Below, piece after piece: positions 7,294 to 14,736 of a stretch of 64,000 bases of DNA. A program made the translations under genes and the position numbers. A model generated the notes under the pieces. That model saw only the letters and a program-made list of their open reading frames with translations. It did no database searches and had not been told where the DNA came from. The DNA is taken from the NCBI RefSeq assembly GCF_001482285.1, contig NZ_LOEP01000029.1:62001-126000 (forward strand), written 5' to 3'. How positions within the stretch are numbered: the stretch's first letter is position 1; each line of letters begins with the position of its first letter. The DNA comes from Haloferax sp. Q22. GTDB taxonomy: Archaea; Halobacteriota; Halobacteria; Halobacteriales; Haloferacaceae.

Positions 7294-7955
7294 GCGACGA
7301 TAGCTCCGCGGGCGACGCCGATGTCGACCTTCCCGAAGGCGTCGAGCGCCGGACGTTCGGCGGCCGACAGCGCCTCTCGACGCGAGGCGCGCAGGTCTAC
7401 GGCGAACCCGTCGACGCCGACGGTTGGCGCGCGTGGGACGCCGGGCGCTCGAAACTCGGCGCGATGCTCGAACTCGGCATGGACACGGGTCTCGTCGGTG
7501 GCGAGTCGGTCCTCTATCTCGGAGCCGCCTCGGGAACGACCGTCTCGCACGTCGCCGACTTCGCCGGGCCGACCTACGCCGTGGAGTTCGCGCCGCGCCC
7601 CGTCCGCGACCTCGTCGGCGTCGCTGAGGACCGCGACAATCTCTTTCCGCTCTTGAAGGACGCGCGCGACCCGGAATCCTACGCGCACGTGGTCGAAGCC
7701 GGCATCGATTGCCTCGTCATGGACGTGGCGACCCGCGGGCAGGCGACCGTCGCCGTCCGCAACCGACAGTTCCTCGCAGACGACGGCCGGCTCCTGATGG
7801 CCGTCAAGGCGCGGAGCGAGGACGTGACCGCCGAGCCGGACGACGTGTTCGACGACGTGGTCGCCGAACTCGAACCGGCCTACGAAATCCTCGACACAGC
7901 CCGCCTCGACCGCTTCCACGCGGATCACCTCGGTATCGTCGCCCGCCCGAAGTAG
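7290..7955 (+). CDS. flpA: Fibrillarin-like rRNA/tRNA 2'-O-methyltransferase
   Basis: Catalytic subunit of box C/D RNPs that transfers methyl from S-adenosylmethionine to ribose 2'-OH. The 221 residues match archaeal fibrillarins: an N-terminal beta domain (TFGGRQRLSTRGAQVYGE), the SAM site VLYLGAASGTTVSHVAD (about residues 72-88), the YAVEFAPRPVRDL segment, and the C-terminal MDVA...LMAVKARS part. ATG at 7290 overlaps the nop5 stop. The catalytic Lys-Asp-Lys-His set is represented by MDVA and KARS plus the conserved Asp/His positions. Confidence 0.94.
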   Translation: MSDDSSAGDADVDLPEGVERRTFGGRQRLSTRGAQVYGEPVDADGWRAWDAGRSKLGAMLELGMDTGLVGGESVLYLGAASGTTVSHVADFAGPTYAVEFAPRPVRDLVGVAEDRDNLFPLLKDARDPESYAHVVEAGIDCLVMDVATRGQATVAVRNRQFLADDGRLLMAVKARSEDVTAEPDDVFDDVVAELEPAYEILDTARLDRFHADHLGIVARPK

Positions 7956-8078
7956 GTTGGCGGCGGCGTCACCGTCATCGCTCCGTCTGACGACTGCTCC
8001 GAGAGACCTGATTTTCGGTCGTCACTATCGCCCGATTCGCTTGCCCGCGGTCGTACGACGCGTTCGCCGGCTCCCACG

Positions 8079-8090
8079 GTGTTTTTAATT
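8079..8090 (+). promoter_or_regulatory. TATA box of gshA
   Basis: The element GTTTTTAATT is centred about 27 bp before the gshA ATG at 8113, so the mRNA is probably leaderless. It ends a 157-bp non-coding gap in which I see nothing else. Confidence 0.55.
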
Positions 8091-8112
8091 CGGCGCAACT
8101 TACGCCGTTGCG

Positions 8113-9189
8113 ATGGAACTAGGGTCGGCGGACGCCTTCGACCGAATGGGGACGCTCGGCGTCGAAGAGGAATTCTATATCGTCGATGCCGACGGCCGCC
8201 CCACCTCGGGTATCGACGACTTAGTCTACGGATCGGAGCCTCCGGAACCGCTCGCCGGACGGCTCGACCACGAGTTGTTCAAGTTCACTATCGAGACGCA
8301 GACGCCGCTCATCGAGGACCCCGACGAGGCCGGCGCGGCCGTCGAGTCGGTCCGCGAGGCGCTCGTCGACCACGCCGCTGACCACGGCTACCGCATCGCC
8401 GCGGCCGGGCTCCACCCCGCCGCCAAGTGGCGCGAACTCGACCACGCGACGAAGCCCCGGTATCAGGCGCAGCTCGACCGGATTCAGTACCCACAACACC
8501 GGAACACGACCGCCGGCCTCCACGTCCACGTCGGCGTCGACGACGCGGACAAGGCCGTCTGGGTCGCCAACGAACTCCGCTGGTACCTCGCGCCCCTGCT
8601 CGCGCTCTCCGCGAACTCCCCCTTCTGGAACGGCTTCGACACCGGCCTCGCCTCCGCCCGCGCCAAGGTGTTCGAGAACCTCCCGAACACCGGCATGCCG
8701 ACCGCCTTCGACGACTTCGAGGACTTCCAGCGCTTCGAGCGCCGGATGGTCGAGTACGGCTCGATAGACGACCGGGGCGAACTCTGGTACGATGTGCGCC
8801 CCCACACGGGCCACGGGACGGTCGAAATCCGCACCCCCGACGCCCAGACCGACCCCGAACGCGTCGCCGATTTCGTCGAGTACGTCCACGCGCTCGTGTT
8901 GGACCTCGCCGACCGCTACGAGTCCGGCGAGTCGGGAACGACAGTCCGCCGGGAACTCCTCGACGAGAACAAGTGGCGCGCGACCCGCTACGGGCGAGAC
9001 ACCGACTTCATCGCTCCCGATTCCGAGGGCGTCGTGAGCCTCGAATCGTTCGTCGAACGCGAGTCCGACCGCCTCGGCGTCGACGGCCTCCGGTCGCTCC
9101 TCGGCGCCGAATCCGGTACCGCCATCCAGCGACGAATCCACGAGGAATCCGGGCTCGACGCCCTGTGCGAACACTTGACGCTGGACTGA
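8113..9189 (+). CDS. gshA: Glutamate-cysteine ligase
   Basis: ATP-dependent ligase making gamma-glutamylcysteine, the main low-molecular-weight thiol of haloarchaea, which lack glutathione. The 358-residue protein belongs to the carboxylate-amine ligase (YbdK/GCS2) class: [16 protein letters not shown] near residue 16 holds the Glu metal/ATP ligands, [13 protein letters not shown] follows, [16 protein letters not shown] (about 133-148) holds conserved histidines, and [23 protein letters not shown] (about 223-245) is the diagnostic C-terminal block. The gene is known in H. volcanii. It stands alone with its own leaderless promoter. Confidence 0.93.
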   Translation: MELGSADAFDRMGTLGVEEEFYIVDADGRPTSGIDDLVYGSEPPEPLAGRLDHELFKFTIETQTPLIEDPDEAGAAVESVREALVDHAADHGYRIAAAGLHPAAKWRELDHATKPRYQAQLDRIQYPQHRNTTAGLHVHVGVDDADKAVWVANELRWYLAPLLALSANSPFWNGFDTGLASARAKVFENLPNTGMPTAFDDFEDFQRFERRMVEYGSIDDRGELWYDVRPHTGHGTVEIRTPDAQTDPERVADFVEYVHALVLDLADRYESGESGTTVRRELLDENKWRATRYGRDTDFIAPDSEGVVSLESFVERESDRLGVDGLRSLLGAESGTAIQRRIHEESGLDALCEHLTLD

Positions 9190-9256
9190 GTCGCACGCCG
9201 ACGACCGACAGGAAACATTTTTTAGCGCCCCAGTTTTGACCTTTGCCGTAGCACAA

Positions 9257-9721
9257 ATGTCTGCGGACCAGAGCACAGAGGGGAGCGCGGAGTCGACGGA
9301 CGAAGACCACTCGGGCGGCGCGGCCGACTGCGCCGTCTCCGAGTTCGACGACGGGTTGGTGGACCTGCTCGCGTGGATTCTCGACACCGAGACGCGCGCG
9401 CGAATCTACGTCTACCTCCGACAGCACCCCCACTCGACGAGCGAGGAAGTCGCCGAGGGGACCGGCCTCTACCCCAGCACGGTTCGGGAGGCGCTGGCCG
9501 AACTCACCGACGACGAGACGGTCGAGCGCCGCAAGCGGAAGAGTTCCGGCGCGGGCAACAACCCCTACGAGTACGTCGCAATCGCGCCGAGCGACCTCGT
9601 GAAGGGCGTCTCCGGACAGGTACAAGAGCAGTTGAACGCCGTGTTCAACCTCGACCGACACCTCGGAACCGACCGCACCGACGAGACCGAACCGGTCACG
9701 ATTACGGTCCGCGAGGAGTAG
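9257..9721 (+). CDS. Winged-helix transcriptional regulator
   Basis: A 154-residue DNA-binding protein. An acidic ~40-residue N-terminus leads to LLAWILDTETRARIYVYLRQHPHSTSEEVAEGTGLYPSTVREALAELTDDETVERRKR, a clear winged HTH (about residues 40-100) with the recognition helix around LYPSTVREAL. The C-terminal ~50 residues are amphipathic and may dimerise. The ATG at 9257 is preferred over an in-frame start at 9236 because of the MSADQST start and a TTTTTTAG element ~35 bp upstream. The ligand is unknown. Proximity to gshA is not evidence of regulation. Confidence 0.8.
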   Translation: MSADQSTEGSAESTDEDHSGGAADCAVSEFDDGLVDLLAWILDTETRARIYVYLRQHPHSTSEEVAEGTGLYPSTVREALAELTDDETVERRKRKSSGAGNNPYEYVAIAPSDLVKGVSGQVQEQLNAVFNLDRHLGTDRTDETEPVTITVREE

Positions 9722-9843
9722 CTCCGCAATCTCCCGGCTTCTGCGGCGACTCACCTCGTTTCGGTAGCCCCTCGCTCGCCGCGGATGCTGGTCCGTTAGG
9801 CTAACCCGACCCGCTTAAGTCGCGCCGCATCCACCGCGAGAGT

Positions 9844-10344
9844 ATGCACGTCGCGCTGGGCGGGACGTTCGACCCTGTCCACGATGGACACCTCGCGCTG
9901 TTCGAGCGGGCGTTCGAGTTGGGTGACGTCACGGTCGGACTCACGAGCGACGAACTCGCGCCGAAGACGCGACACGTCGACCGCTACGTCCGGCCCTTCG
10001 ACGACCGCAAGGCCGACCTCGAAGCCGAACTCCGACCGCTCGCCGAGGAGTACGACCGCGAGTTCGAGGTCCGCGAACTCGACAAACCGACCGGCATCGC
10101 GACCGAGGAAGGCTTCGATGTCCTCATCGTCTCACCCGAGACGCGGGGCGGCGGCGAGCGCGTCAACGAAATTCGCGAAGAGAAAGGCCTCAACCCCCTC
10201 CGTATCGAGGTTGTCGAGCACATCCCCGCCGAAGACGGCGAGCGTATCTCCTCGACCCGTATCGTCTCCGGAGAGATAGACCGCCACGGCAACCTCACGC
10301 CCGACCGCGAGGGTCGCGGCCGGACGCCCCCGAGCGACGAATAG
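9844..10344 (+). CDS. coaD: Phosphopantetheine adenylyltransferase, archaeal type
   Basis: Coenzyme A biosynthesis: ATP + 4'-phosphopantetheine to dephospho-CoA. The 166-residue protein begins MHVALGGTFDPVHDGHLALFERAFE, the nucleotidyltransferase T/HxGH site (HDGH), and carries the second signature ISSTRIVSGEIDRHG (about residues 138-152), close to the ISSTxI motif of the family. RPFDDRKADLE and LIVSPETRGGGERVNEIRE are typical of the archaeal/eukaryotic branch. The Arg/Gly/Pro tail is a haloarchaeal extension. Spacing of 29 bp to the next small membrane gene suggests co-transcription. Confidence 0.92.
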   Translation: MHVALGGTFDPVHDGHLALFERAFELGDVTVGLTSDELAPKTRHVDRYVRPFDDRKADLEAELRPLAEEYDREFEVRELDKPTGIATEEGFDVLIVSPETRGGGERVNEIREEKGLNPLRIEVVEHIPAEDGERISSTRIVSGEIDRHGNLTPDREGRGRTPPSDE

Positions 10345-10373
10345 TTTTCACGTTCACGGTCGTATCGCCGTCC

Positions 10374-10580
10374 ATGCGACACCCGTTGTTCGCCAGTTTC
10401 GCCGTCGGCGTCGTCGCCGCCGTGCTCGTCGGCATCGCCGTCACCGAACTGGCCGCTCGGTGGATTTTCTTCTCGCTGTTCGTCGGTATTCCGGCCGGTA
10501 TCGTCGCCGGCGTCCTCGCCGTTGCGGTGACCTACGCGGTCTTGACTCGCCGGATGGCACCGTCGAACTCCCCAGAGTGA
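10374..10580 (+). CDS. Small membrane protein behind coaD
   Basis: A 68-residue protein made almost entirely of two hydrophobic helices (about 5-27 and 31-59) around a WIFFSLFVGIPAG turn, ending in a basic-polar tail. Its codon use matches neighbours and it follows coaD by 29 bp, so I consider it a real gene of unknown function. Helix pairs of this type are common in haloarchaea and often carry no family name. Confidence 0.65.
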   Translation: MRHPLFASFAVGVVAAVLVGIAVTELAARWIFFSLFVGIPAGIVAGVLAVAVTYAVLTRRMAPSNSPE

Positions 10581-10591
10581 GTGCCTCCCAA

Positions 10592-10900
10592 CTACCAACT
10601 CGGCGGTCGGAAGCCGGCCTCTCGGAGGAGGTCCTTCCAGCGCTGTTGGATGCTGAGCCGTGACACGTCCATCGACTCGGCGACGGCGGTCTGCGAGCGC
10701 TCCTCGCCGGCGATGAGCGCGCCGGCGTAGAGGCTGGCGGCGGCGACGGCCTGCTTCGAGCGGTCCTCGTCGGGCAACTGCGTGAGAAACATGTCCGAGG
10801 CGTACGAGCGGGCCTCGCTGCCGAGTTCGAGGCCGTCGGCGGCGGCGTCGATGCGGGACAGCCACTCCTGATTGTCTCGCTGGTCTCGGGCGCTGTACAT
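10592..10900 (-). CDS. TFB-like protein with a single cyclin repeat
   Basis: A 102-residue protein resembling one cyclin repeat plus the C-terminal helix-turn-helix of TFB: DEDRSKQAVAAASLYAGALIAGEERSQTAVAESMDVSRLSIQQRWKDLL parallels the second TFB repeat (GLAAAAVYAAALLT ... VADISEVTIRNRYKELL) of the full TFB at 2228-3226. The zinc ribbon, B-finger and first repeat are absent, so it cannot act as a complete TFB and may instead bind TBP/BRE DNA as a regulator. Annotation as a transcription initiation factor IIB family protein is usual for such genes. Confidence 0.8.
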   Translation of the reverse strand: MYSARDQRDNQEWLSRIDAAADGLELGSEARSYASDMFLTQLPDEDRSKQAVAAASLYAGALIAGEERSQTAVAESMDVSRLSIQQRWKDLLREAGFRPPSW

Positions 10901-10952
10901 GGTCGTCGTTGCGGCCGCGGGAGCATAATCCCCGCGGCGGTCCCTCGTGACG

Positions 10953-10960
10953 TTTATATA
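10953..10960 (+). promoter_or_regulatory. TATA box of tRNA-Leu
   Basis: TTTATATA lies 47 bp before the tRNA. The predicted start near 10980-10985 leaves a ~25-nt leader to be removed by RNase P. Confidence 0.55.
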
Positions 10961-11006
10961 TCGTTGCGGGAAATGTCAGGCCGAAGGGCGAGCGTCGCCC
11001 GATTGC

Positions 11007-11089
11007 GCGCGGGTAGCCAAGTGGCCAAAGGCGCAGCGCTTAGGACGCTGTGGTGTAGACCTTCGCAGGTTCGAACCCTGTCCCGCGCA
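11007..11089 (+). tRNA. tRNA-Leu (anticodon UAG)
   Basis: A class II tRNA folded by hand. The acceptor stem GCGCGGG (11007-11013) pairs with CCCGCGC (11082-11088), with discriminator A at 11089. The D-arm contains GTGGCCAAAGGC. The anticodon stem CAGCG/CGCTG encloses the loop CTTAGGA with anticodon TAG. There is a long variable arm (TGGTGTAGACCTTCGCA region), and the T-arm has the loop TTCGAAC. The long variable arm and anticodon both give leucine (CUA codons). No intron is present and CCA is not encoded. Confidence 0.93.
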
Positions 11090-11169
11090 TACCGTCTCGA
11101 ACACCGTGAGAGACGTGTATGCAAGCCGAAGGGTTCGAATCAGGGAGCAACGCGGAGCGTTGCGACCGC

Positions 11170-11190
11170 GGTTCGAACCCTGTCCCGCGC
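11170..11190 (+). repeat. Duplicate of the tRNA-Leu 3' end
   Basis: These 21 bases are an exact copy of 11068-11088, the T-loop and 3' acceptor strand of the tRNA-Leu. A shorter partial match (GGGTTCGAA) lies at about 11130, and a 7-bp perfect hairpin GCAACGC/GCGTTGC sits between them around 11147-11163. Repeated tRNA 3' ends are the classical footprint of integrase-mediated insertion (attL/attR). Here the copies are only about 100 bp apart and no integrase lies between them, so this could be the scar left after excision or decay. Confidence 0.6.
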
Positions 11191-11210
11191 GTTTCGCGTA
11201 CTGGACAGTG

Positions 11211-11399
11211 TTATCCGTCTTCCGTGGCTGCGAACGTGACAACGAGGAATATCCACCCGATTGCCATGTAAACGACGAGTTCGAGTCGGAAATAGTCAGA
11301 GAGGCGAAAGGGACCCGGCGTAAACAGTGGGGTGTAAATCAGTGCCGAGAGGATGAGAGCGACTGCCGCGATAACAGCGAACCTCGCCGTAGTGTTCAC
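11211..11399 (-). CDS. Small membrane protein next to the tRNA scar
   Basis: A 62-residue ORF with a GTG start at 11399, predicting two hydrophobic helices (about 7-27 and 40-58) and a short acidic end. Base composition is less G/C-rich than neighbouring genes. Its start overlaps the stop of the upstream ORF by 4 bp (GTGA), which supports an operon. The position beside a duplicated tRNA end and the atypical composition suggest acquired DNA. Function unknown. Confidence 0.5.
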   Translation of the reverse strand: MNTTARFAVIAAVALILSALIYTPLFTPGPFRLSDYFRLELVVYMAIGWIFLVVTFAATEDG

Positions 11400-11632
11400 G
11401 CCCGAGATACTGACAACTGTGCTATAAATTTGTCCCCGGTCGTATCCCGGAAGTCGACGTAGTATCTTGATTCTACGGACTCAGACCCATCTCCGGAGAA
11501 TTCAAACAGAACCACCGGAACTTCACGTACTCCCACTTCAACTTCCAATCCACTCTTAAACACCCCGCATACGTTCGGAGGAAACCTTACCGTCGTGGTG
11601 TCTAATTCGCTGACGGATGTCTGCGCAGTCAC
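11396..11632 (-). CDS. Hypothetical protein, possibly shorter
   Basis: Open for 78 codons from a GTG at 11632, which overlaps the oppositely oriented truncated haemoglobin by 16 bp. An internal GTG in the VFKSGLEVEVG region would avoid that overlap and give ~55 residues. The sequence looks beta-rich (SGLEVEVGVREVPVVLFEFSGDG, SRYYVDFRDTTGDKF). There is no recognisable domain. Coupling to the next small membrane gene through GTGA is the main reason to call it. The start is uncertain. Confidence 0.4.
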   Translation of the reverse strand: MTAQTSVSELDTTTVRFPPNVCGVFKSGLEVEVGVREVPVVLFEFSGDGSESVESRYYVDFRDTTGDKFIAQLSVSRA

Positions 11633-11979
11633 TCTACGCTCGTATCGGCGGCCGCGAGGCCGTCGAAGCAGTTGTCTCGGACTTCTACGACCGCGTCCTC
11701 GCCGACGACTCGGTCGCGCACTACTTCGACGACATCGACATGGTCGAACAGCGCGCCCATCAGGTCAAGTTCATTAGCGCTGTCGCGGGCGGTCCCGTCG
11801 AGTACGACGGGGCCGACATGCGGGAAGCCCACGCCCACCTCGACCTCTCGGGCGAGGACTTCGACGCCATCGCCGAACACCTCGCGGCCGCGCTCGACGA
11901 AAACGGCGTCGCCCCGGAAGACGCCGATGCGATTCTCGACGAAGTCGCCGCGCTCAGAGCCCCGATTCTGGGGCAGTAG
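11617..11979 (+). CDS. Group I truncated haemoglobin
   Basis: A 120-residue 2-on-2 globin that binds haem and O2/NO. The sequence begins SLYARIGGREAVEAVVSDFYDRVLADDSVAHYFDDIDM, the standard TrHbN start, with the B10 Tyr in DFYDR. MREAHAHLDLSGEDFDAIAEHL contains the proximal histidine (F8) in AHAHL. The length and the C-terminal helix to ILGQ are typical. Likely roles are NO detoxification or O2 handling; the sequence does not discriminate. ATG at 11617 overlaps an opposing small ORF. Confidence 0.9.
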   Translation: MSAQSLYARIGGREAVEAVVSDFYDRVLADDSVAHYFDDIDMVEQRAHQVKFISAVAGGPVEYDGADMREAHAHLDLSGEDFDAIAEHLAAALDENGVAPEDADAILDEVAALRAPILGQ

Positions 11980-12095
11980 GTTCCGTTCGGCCCCCTTCTG
12001 GGAGAATCAGTCGCCGGTTTCGACCGGCCGAATCGCGCACGCCACGCGTCAGACGCGACACAACCCTTTTTCTCACCCGGTGTCTCTCTCCACCA

Positions 12096-12905
12096 ATGGC
12101 GGCGTTATCCGAATTATTGGGCGACCTCGTGGCGGACGTCGATGGGCTGTTTCTGTTCACGCCGAGTCACTCCCACTACGAGCAGTTCGCCGAGACGGAC
12201 GTTCCGACGGTGGTCATCGCGCCGGAGAACACGGTCGAAGCCGAGACGTTTGTGGAACTACCCCTCCAGTTCCAGAACGTCAAGGACCGCATCCGCTTCG
12301 GCGTCGAGGGCGCGATGGAACAGAGTATCGTCGAAGCGGGAGACACCATCGCCTGCAACGTCGGGGTCTTCGGCGGCGACCTCGACTCGCTGGTCCGCGT
12401 CCGCGTCGAGGAGAACATGCGGTCGGGCATCTACGACCTCTTTGCGAACTCCCGGGCTGACCCCGGCGTCATCCGCGACGTGTTCGAGGTGGCCATCGAA
12501 CTGGGCAAGAAGGGCCAGAAGGGCGAACCCGTCGGCGCGCTGTTCATCGTCGGCGACGCGGGGAAGGTGATGAACAAGTCGCGGCCGCTTTCGTACAACC
12601 CCTTCGAGAAGTCCCACGTCTACGTCGGCGACCCCATCGTCAACGTGATGCTCAAGGAGTTCTCGCGGCTCGACGGCGCGTTCGTCATCTCCGATTCGGG
12701 GAAAATTGTCTCGGCGTACCGGTACCTCGAACCCTCCGCGGAGGGCGTCGACATCCCGAAGGGGCTGGGTGCGCGCCACATGGCCGGCGGCGCCATCACC
12801 CGCGACACCAACGCCACCGCCATCGTCCTCTCGGAGTCCGACGGACTCGTCCGGGCGTTCAAAGGCGGCAAGATGATTCTCGAAATCGACCCGGAGGCGT
12901 ACTGA
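12096..12905 (+). CDS. dacZ: Diadenylate cyclase DacZ
   Basis: Makes cyclic di-AMP from two ATP. In H. volcanii DacZ is essential and its level affects osmotic homeostasis. The 269 residues consist of an N-terminal regulatory alpha/beta domain (1-~120) and a DisA_N/DAC catalytic domain (~125-265). Catalytic signatures are visible: RLDGAFVISDSG with DGA at 193-195, and LGARHMAGGAIT with the Arg-His pair at 227-228 (the archaeal variant of RHR). One base separates its stop from the ATG of an MscS-type channel, so the two form an operon. Confidence 0.95.
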   Translation: MAALSELLGDLVADVDGLFLFTPSHSHYEQFAETDVPTVVIAPENTVEAETFVELPLQFQNVKDRIRFGVEGAMEQSIVEAGDTIACNVGVFGGDLDSLVRVRVEENMRSGIYDLFANSRADPGVIRDVFEVAIELGKKGQKGEPVGALFIVGDAGKVMNKSRPLSYNPFEKSHVYVGDPIVNVMLKEFSRLDGAFVISDSGKIVSAYRYLEPSAEGVDIPKGLGARHMAGGAITRDTNATAIVLSESDGLVRAFKGGKMILEIDPEAY

Positions 12906-12906
12906 G

Positions 12907-13797
12907 ATGCTGGGGCCCGTTTCGGCGTCCCTCATCCACTCGTCGGTCGGTCTCGCGTCAGCGTCCACAGCCGCATCCGCGTCCGCATCCGTGTCCGCGT
13001 CCGCCGTCCCGCTCCAGACAGTCGGCGGTGCCGTCAACGACATCGTCCGGATAGTCGGGCTCCGGTTTCTCGGCGTGCTCGCCATCCTCCTTCTCGGGTT
13101 GGTGCTCGCGTACGTCGCGGGGACGCTCGTCCATCGACTCCTCGTCAGTGTCGGCGTCCCCGAGGCCATCGAGGGAACCGCCTTCGAGCGGACCGCCCGC
13201 GATTTCGAGACATCGACGGTCGAAATCCTGTCGTGGCTGACGCGGTATTTCGTCCTCGGCATCAGCGTCTTCGCCGCTCTCTCGTTCGTCGGGGTCAACT
13301 ACGCCGACCGCTTCTGGGGGCTCGTTATCGCCATCCTGCCGCAACTGTTCATCGCCATCTTGGTCCTCATCATCGGCGTCGTCGTCGGCGACAAGGTCGA
13401 ACTCCTCGTCGCCGAGCGGTTCCGCGCGGTTAAACTCCCGCAGGTGAACGTCCTCCCGTCGCTCGCCAAATACACCGTCTTCTTCCTCGCCACGCTGGTC
13501 GCGCTCTCGCAGGTCGGCGTCGCCACACTCGCGCTCATCGTCCTCCTCGCGTCGTACATGCTGGGGCTCATCGTCCTCAGCGCTGTCGCGTTCCGCGACC
13601 TGCTTCGCTCGGGTGCGGCGGGAACGTACCTCCTTTTCACCCAACCGTACAGTATCGGCGACGAGATCGTCGTTGGCGAGGTCAGCGGCGTCGTTCAGGA
13701 GCTCGATATGTTCGTCACTCACGTCGAATCCGAGGACACTGAGTTCGTCATCCCGAACGCACGTGTCCTCGACAAGGGCGTCGGCCGTGTCCGGTAG
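12907..13797 (+). CDS. MscS-family mechanosensitive channel
   Basis: A 296-residue membrane protein, co-transcribed with dacZ. The N-terminal ~35 residues are Ala/Ser-rich. Then come about five hydrophobic helices (45-70, 105-128, 135-165, 180-200, 205-230) and a soluble MscS beta domain starting at LLFTQPYSIGDEIVVGEVSGVVQELDMFVTHVESEDTEFVIPNARVL, a clear MscS signature. The large C-terminal alpha/beta cage of E. coli MscS is missing: the protein stops soon after the beta domain. Pairing with a c-di-AMP synthase fits release of osmolytes under osmotic downshift. Confidence 0.88.
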   Translation: MLGPVSASLIHSSVGLASASTAASASASVSASAVPLQTVGGAVNDIVRIVGLRFLGVLAILLLGLVLAYVAGTLVHRLLVSVGVPEAIEGTAFERTARDFETSTVEILSWLTRYFVLGISVFAALSFVGVNYADRFWGLVIAILPQLFIAILVLIIGVVVGDKVELLVAERFRAVKLPQVNVLPSLAKYTVFFLATLVALSQVGVATLALIVLLASYMLGLIVLSAVAFRDLLRSGAAGTYLLFTQPYSIGDEIVVGEVSGVVQELDMFVTHVESEDTEFVIPNARVLDKGVGRVR

Positions 13798-13903
13798 ATA
13801 AACAATCTCGACGACTGATGGTTCCGGAAATTTTGTCATACCGTTACCATAACAGTTTAGAAGTGGTCCGAAGATTGTCTCATATCGGCTCCCCCTGAAG
13901 ACG

Positions 13904-14614
13904 ATGACGGAGAACCTCCCCACCCTCGACGTTACTGCCCCCTCCACCCGAGCGTTTGAGGTTGCAGAGACGCTACTTCGAGGGTTTTACTTTCAGGATA
14001 TGCGGGAGACGCACCTCCTCAACTGCGACTTCGACGCCGCGATGACCGCCGCGGAACGCGCGGTACATCATATGTCTGAGGCGTTCGTCGCCGAGTTCCC
14101 CGACGTCCCCGCCGAACGCGCTGAACGCGCCGGCGAACTGTTCATGCGCGCGCTCTTTCTCCAGGACGAAATCGAAAACCGAGACGACTTCGACGCCTGC
14201 TTCGAACACGATGTCCCCCCCGGAGCGTTCGTCTCGTCCGCTCCCGATGATTCCGAGTCGGACGCGATAAACGACGACCCGCGGTGGCGGGACGTTCGAG
14301 AACTCCTCGGCACCGTCTGTGACGAACTCGACATAAATGCGGAATACGCGACGCTCCACACCCGCTTTTGGCGACTCCACGGACAGGAGGTTGACGGCTG
14401 GGAGACCGTCGCTCGGCGGGCCCACCGCATCAAAGTCGCACGGATGGCCCCCTCGGCTGACAGCGAAACCGTCGATAACCTCGCGCGGTATTTCGTCGTC
14501 GGCGTCACTCGCCACGACGAGTGGGCCCGAGAGAGCCCCGAGCGCGATGTTTCTTCCGCAATCGACCTCGTCGCACACTATTACCAACGGCTGTTCGACC
14601 TCAGAGACGAGTAA
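13904..14614 (+). CDS. Haloarchaeal hypothetical protein
   Basis: A 236-residue soluble protein that I do not recognise. It is mostly helical and acidic, with the first half (AFEVAETLLRGFYFQDMRETHLLNCDFDAAMTAAERAVHHM) resembling a helical-repeat arrangement and a C-terminal half around HTRFWRLHGQEVDGWETVARRAHRIKVAR. A Pro/Ser/Asp-rich linker joins them near residues 100-125. There are no transmembrane segments or metal motifs. It lies between the dacZ operon and a PAS histidine kinase, 106 bp after the channel gene. Confidence 0.65.
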   Translation: MTENLPTLDVTAPSTRAFEVAETLLRGFYFQDMRETHLLNCDFDAAMTAAERAVHHMSEAFVAEFPDVPAERAERAGELFMRALFLQDEIENRDDFDACFEHDVPPGAFVSSAPDDSESDAINDDPRWRDVRELLGTVCDELDINAEYATLHTRFWRLHGQEVDGWETVARRAHRIKVARMAPSADSETVDNLARYFVVGVTRHDEWARESPERDVSSAIDLVAHYYQRLFDLRDE

Positions 14615-14736
14615 TAAACGGGACATAAACCGTATATAAACGAAACCCGATTGTGAAAACCTTTTGATACTTTTTCGATGGTGAAACGACCGCCGAAAAT
14701 AAGTATTGGTGGTAGAATTATCTCTGCAGAGCGAAC

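Noticed and set aside
11120..11190. Second tRNA gene
   Set aside because: Only the T-loop and 3' acceptor strand recur; no 5' acceptor strand, D-arm or anticodon arm can be folded.
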